Positions 36,471 through 39,334 of a DNA stretch of 39,334 nt are shown here, one piece after another. Both the position numbers and the translations under genes were made by a program. The notes under the pieces were generated by a model that was given only the letters and a program-made list of their open reading frames with translations, did no database searches and had not been told where the DNA came from. Positions within the stretch are counted from its first letter, which is position 1; every line of letters begins with the position of its first letter. Origin of the DNA: Xenorhabdus miraniensis (lineage in GTDB: Bacteria; Pseudomonadota; Gammaproteobacteria; Enterobacterales; Enterobacteriaceae). The stretch is from contig NZ_NITZ01000028.1 in the NCBI RefSeq assembly GCF_002632615.1, positions 1-39,334 of the forward strand. Reading direction: 5' to 3'.

Positions 36471-37847
36471 TTACTGCGCTTTCTTACTTTTTCGGATTTT
36501 TCTTTCTTCTGCAATTGCCACAAAAACAAGCAGGCTAAGGCAGACAAAGGCTGAGGCATCCAAGGCAACAAACGTTCCTTTCCAACCCGTCAAACCAAAG
36601 ACAGGCACACCATCAGCAATCATACCCAAACCGAGTTTGGCAAAGCTGTCACCAATCAAGTAAGCAAACGTTCCTTTAACACCATCAGCAACACTGATCG
36701 CTTTTTTCGGTACAAAACCAACAGCCGCCACACCTATCAACAATTGTGGACCAAATACCAGAAAGCCGAGTACAAACAGAGAACCCAAATACATGAACTC
36801 ACTGGTTGCATGTTGATAAAATTCAAGGCAGACAATAATTAAACCTAGTGAAACACAAGCAACCAGAGCACGACGACCATTTGCCAAATCGGAGAGATAT
36901 CCCCACATTAGCGTACCGACCAACGCGCCTATTTCGAACATGGTGAAACCCGTGATGGCAGTTTCTTTTGATTGCCCCAATTCCTGATACGCATACACCG
37001 TTGACCATTGGTCAATACCAATACGCACGATATAAAGGAAGATATTGGCAAAACAGAGTAACCAAATCACTTTATTCTTTAGGATATATTCAACAAAGAT
37101 CTCACGTTTGGTCATTTGGTTTTCTTCTGCCGCAATATCTTCTTCGCTAACAGTTTCACCAAATAGTTCTTCTACTTTACCCAAGCCGTAACTTTCTGGG
37201 GAATCGCTACCATAGCGCAATCCAATAAAGCCAATGATCAGTGCAATAATAGAAGGAAAAATAAACATCCCTATTACGTGACCATTGAAAAAATAATTGG
37301 CACCAAAGAGTGCAACTCCAGCCGCCCCGGCCCCGCCTACGTTATGTGACATATTCCACAAACCAAGATAACTTCCGCGTTTATTGCGGGGAGTCCATTT
37401 TGTAATCGTGGAATAGCTGGCCGGTCCCCCGATGCTTTGGAAAAAACCACTTAACGCATAAAATGCCACCATCAGGAAAATGCTGACGCCAGAATTACCC
37501 ATACTCATACTGAAACCCAACATGGCAAGGCCAGACAGAATCAGCATGAATGGCAAAAATTGTTTGGTATTTTTACCGTCCGCATAGTAGGCAACAACGG
37601 TCTTGCCGATCCCATAGGTAATAGAAAACCCTAACCCTATTAACCCCAATTGCGTCATCGACAAACCATAAGTCGAAATCATATCATTTTGGGCAATGTT
37701 AAAGTTTTTACGCACCAGATACATGGCCATATAGCCAATAAAAACCACCAGGTACGACTGCATAAAGGGCTTGAACCACATTTTGCGGCGGACTTCCACT
37801 GGAAGATCCAGTGTTGGCTTACGAATTTGTTCTAGAATTTTAATCAT
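36471..37847 (-). CDS. uhpT: hexose phosphate transporter UhpT
   Basis: A 458-aa organophosphate:inorganic phosphate antiporter (MFS) that imports glucose 6-phosphate and related sugar phosphates, and fosfomycin. It is near-identical in layout to E. coli UhpT (463 aa): [24 protein letters not shown], then [59 protein letters not shown] and [19 protein letters not shown]. The two substrate arginines (in LVRKNFN and IVRIGIDQ) are kept. The frame is open to 37913, but AAGGAT (37854-37859) and the family N-terminus put the start at ATG 37847. The C-terminal tail is shorter than in E. coli. Confidence 0.96.
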   Translation of the reverse strand: MIKILEQIRKPTLDLPVEVRRKMWFKPFMQSYLVVFIGYMAMYLVRKNFNIAQNDMISTYGLSMTQLGLIGLGFSITYGIGKTVVAYYADGKNTKQFLPFMLILSGLAMLGFSMSMGNSGVSIFLMVAFYALSGFFQSIGGPASYSTITKWTPRNKRGSYLGLWNMSHNVGGAGAAGVALFGANYFFNGHVIGMFIFPSIIALIIGFIGLRYGSDSPESYGLGKVEELFGETVSEEDIAAEENQMTKREIFVEYILKNKVIWLLCFANIFLYIVRIGIDQWSTVYAYQELGQSKETAITGFTMFEIGALVGTLMWGYLSDLANGRRALVACVSLGLIIVCLEFYQHATSEFMYLGSLFVLGFLVFGPQLLIGVAAVGFVPKKAISVADGVKGTFAYLIGDSFAKLGLGMIADGVPVFGLTGWKGTFVALDASAFVCLSLLVFVAIAEERKIRKSKKAQ

Positions 37848-38152
37848 TTGAAATCCTTGGATAACCACGAGAAGAAGAGCCTTTTTTGATGCAGGTGGAA
37901 ATAAAAAAGGCAAATCGCAAGAAGCGAAAATTTTCGTTGGTATTGTTATTACTTGGCAGTTTAAGGAACTAGAAACAAATTGGCTTGAGCTGTGGTCTTA
38001 GTTGATTTAGGAATATTTCTTAGTTTTGTGCTATTCGAACGTAAAGCGTGAAAAGAATCACACTCTTCTTACACTCAATTTTATCAGGGCATCGCCATGC
38101 GGGTTCATCCAGAATATCGATGCCTGTCATATAAGTCTCACCAAACTGTTTT
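37848..38152. other. uhpT promoter region
   Basis: About 305 bases upstream of uhpT. It contains a CRP-like site (38047-38062), a leader inverted repeat GCCTTTTTT/AAAAAAGGC (37879-37887/37903-37911) and a 12-bp palindrome CGAAAATTTTCG (37925-37936). UhpA sites are expected here but could not be placed with confidence. No gene seen. Confidence 0.55.
38047..38062. promoter_or_regulatory. putative CRP site upstream of uhpT
   Basis: CGTGA-AAAGAA-TCACA matches nine of the ten conserved bases of TGTGA-N6-TCACA. It lies about 200 bases before the uhpT start, compatible with the CRP-assisted, UhpA-dependent promoter known in E. coli. Confidence 0.7.
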
Positions 38153-38779
38153 TTAAGTTGGATCGGTTGATCTTTTTGACTTCCAACGATATCTGGGCCA
38201 ATAGAAACTGAACAGTATCATCAACAGCGTTAACGGAGAGCTACATAGAAAAATGAGACTATTAATAGGCAACCCTCCTTTATCTGAAAGCGCATAAAGC
38301 CCTATCGCTTTCAACAAAAACACCAAGATCCAAGCCATAGAAACTTCCTGCCATACTCTGGCATAAAGTGGCGTACCGTAAACAGCAATGGTTTTCAATC
38401 TCGGCATAGCTTGTTCTGCCAGTGTTTGCACAACTGGCCTACCCAATAATGAATAAAAACAAAATACGATTATCGTGGAAATAGCCCCACTAACAGACAG
38501 AAATACATCTTCTTGCTTGATAGTAAATAGCTTATGCCCATGAATATAAAGATAATGACTCATACCTGATACGAGAATCAACGCAACAACAATTAAAGAA
38601 CCTTTGGTTTTGCTAATAAATTTAAGAACAAGTGAGTATAAGCCTGTTAGCAACAAAGCAATACCGACACCACCAAATCGAAACGCAATGTTATAAAGCA
38701 TTATCGGTATAAGAATCGTCATTATCGCATCACGCGATAGTAGATAGCGCCAGATGGAGATAGATTGCTGTTTAGTCAT
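38153..38779 (-). CDS. uncharacterised inner membrane protein (VC0807-like)
   Basis: A 208-aa polytopic protein, not firmly recognised. Six or so hydrophobic segments are visible (about residues 18-36, 38-54, 60-78, 92-110, 143-162, 174-194), separated by short basic loops. A cytosolic-type stretch GRPVVQTLAEQAMPRLK lies near residue 117-133, and the tail is basic (WPRYRWKSKRSTDPT). Overall it resembles the VC0807/septation-protein-like membrane family, but this is a weak impression. The start is ATG 38779, which has AAGGA seven bases before it; an upstream extension to 38854 (MLSDILFILF) has no SD. It lies upstream of uhpT on the same strand but is separated by about 305 bases. Confidence 0.7.
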   Translation of the reverse strand: MTKQQSISIWRYLLSRDAIMTILIPIMLYNIAFRFGGVGIALLLTGLYSLVLKFISKTKGSLIVVALILVSGMSHYLYIHGHKLFTIKQEDVFLSVSGAISTIIVFCFYSLLGRPVVQTLAEQAMPRLKTIAVYGTPLYARVWQEVSMAWILVFLLKAIGLYALSDKGGLPINSLIFLCSSPLTLLMILFSFYWPRYRWKSKRSTDPT

Positions 38780-38854
38780 GATTATTCCTTTTTGCAACGT
38801 GCTAAGCGAAATGGTAAGTAATATAAACAGAATAAAAAGTATATCCGATAGCAA

Positions 38855-39200
38855 CTAACTTTAATTTATTCATCCATATTGCACTACGCATTTTATCAAT
38901 TTCATGAAAACGGTTGCATCAATATAATTAAATTCATTATTATTTTTCTCAGTTGTAAATCAATAATTATGGTTACTCGTGATCTTATTCTTTATCCAAG
39001 CCCATAATTATAATAGCATTTGTTTTCACCACTAAATACCGAAAAAAAACCACATGCCGATATAATGCGAAGCCACACTGTATTTTTTATTACATAACAC
39101 ATAACCACCATCATAGAAAAATTCCATCATATTCTAAGAGTTAGTAATGAATACCAAAATAATTAATTTAACCCGAATTCTGGATAAGAAGTTGACGAGA
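38855..39200. other. AT-rich intergenic region left of the IS982 element
   Basis: About 345 bases of very AT-rich sequence with no gene. The left end of the insertion sequence is expected in its last part (roughly 39165-39200, around ACCCGAATTCTGGATAAG), but the inverted repeat cannot be confirmed because the right end lies outside the window. Confidence 0.4.
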
Positions 39201-39262
39201 AGCCTGTTCCAGGAGCAAAGTTTTGGTGCACACCCAAAAACAGCTCCGAGGTGGAACAGGCT
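39201..39262 (+). promoter_or_regulatory. long hairpin sequestering the transposase ribosome binding site
   Basis: Three nested stems: AGCCTGTTCCA/TGGAACAGGCT (39201-39211/39252-39262), GGAGC/GCTCC (39212-39216/39243-39247) and GTTTTGG/CCAAAAAC (39220-39226/39234-39241). The SD-like GAGGTGG (39248-39254) lies in the 3' side and the next base is the A of the ATG. Confidence 0.75.
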
Positions 39263-39334
39263 ATGGACAAGTTAGTCGAAATTTTCTGTGATGTCGATGA
39301 TTTTTGCCGTTTTTTCATCCCTCAATGGGAACAA
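39263..39334 (+). mobile_element. IS982-family transposase, 5' part (runs off the window)
   Basis: ATG 39263 opens 24 codons reading MDKLVEIFCDVDDFCRFFI then PQWEQ, the start of IS982-type transposases common in Xenorhabdus and Photorhabdus. The DDE catalytic region lies beyond the window, so integrity cannot be judged. Directly upstream is a 62-base hairpin. The remnant at 26279-26403 appears to be a decayed relative of the same family. Confidence 0.82.

Overview
The window looks like a chromosomal segment of an entomopathogenic enterobacterium of the Morganellaceae, most likely Xenorhabdus (Photorhabdus is the alternative). It is AT-rich, its core proteins match Enterobacterales families along their full length, and gene order largely follows the Escherichia coli 39-41 min region (ydjM-ydjN, htpX, prc-proQ, yebR, yebY-yebZ-yobA, holE, yebF, yoaH, pabB-nudL-sdaA, manXYZ-yobD-mntP-rlmA). 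An accessory bimodular NRPS plus flavin monooxygenase of the pyrrolizixenamide (pxaAB) type also fits Xenorhabdus. The species assignment is inference.

Layout. 1-3400 (+): a 5'-damaged hxpB, an SOS-type ydjM and the cystine transporter tcyP. 3600-11400 (-): htpX, prc, proQ, msrC, the stationary-phase small RNA SdsR, the copper-associated set yebY/copD/copC interrupted by a dispersed palindromic repeat, and ferritin ftnA. 11700-17300: holE (+), then pip, yebF and yoaH (-), then pabB-nudL and sdaA (+). 17400-25800 (-): pxaB and the 7.2-kb NRPS gene pxaA, occupying the slot between sdaA and manXYZ that holds yoaD-yoaE in E. coli. Just upstream of pxaA lie broken IS30-like and IS982-like fragments. 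26900-31200 (+): manXYZ, yobD and mntP, the last preceded by a near-perfect Fur box and a yybP-ykoY manganese riboswitch. 31200-38800: rlmA (-), a GNAT acetyltransferase (+), a uhp sugar-phosphate locus in the unusual order uhpT-uhpA-uhpB-uhpC (-), and a membrane protein of unknown function (-). The window ends inside an IS982-family insertion sequence.

How the genes work together. PxaA should load a fatty acyl group, serine (A1 code DVWHFSLVDK, as in EntF) and a proline-like residue. The TE releases the product and PxaB should carry out the Baeyer-Villiger/ring-contraction chemistry that gives a bicyclic pyrrolizidine. The rest is housekeeping: SOS response, envelope proteolysis (HtpX, Prc), RNA chaperone ProQ, copper, iron and manganese handling, folate and serine metabolism, and PTS and UhpT sugar uptake.

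Structural themes. Short in-frame tandem repeats have expanded inside three proteins (YdjM, CopD, PxaA) and in one intergenic region. Several annotation starts had to be corrected from ribosome binding sites (pip, yebF, pabB, manX, mntP, uhpT, the last membrane protein). I found no CRISPR array, rRNA or tRNA. The biosynthetic system is recognisable rather than wholly new; the most unusual points are the A2 specificity code, the paired direct repeats upstream of pxaA, and the RBS-sequestering hairpin in the IS982 element.
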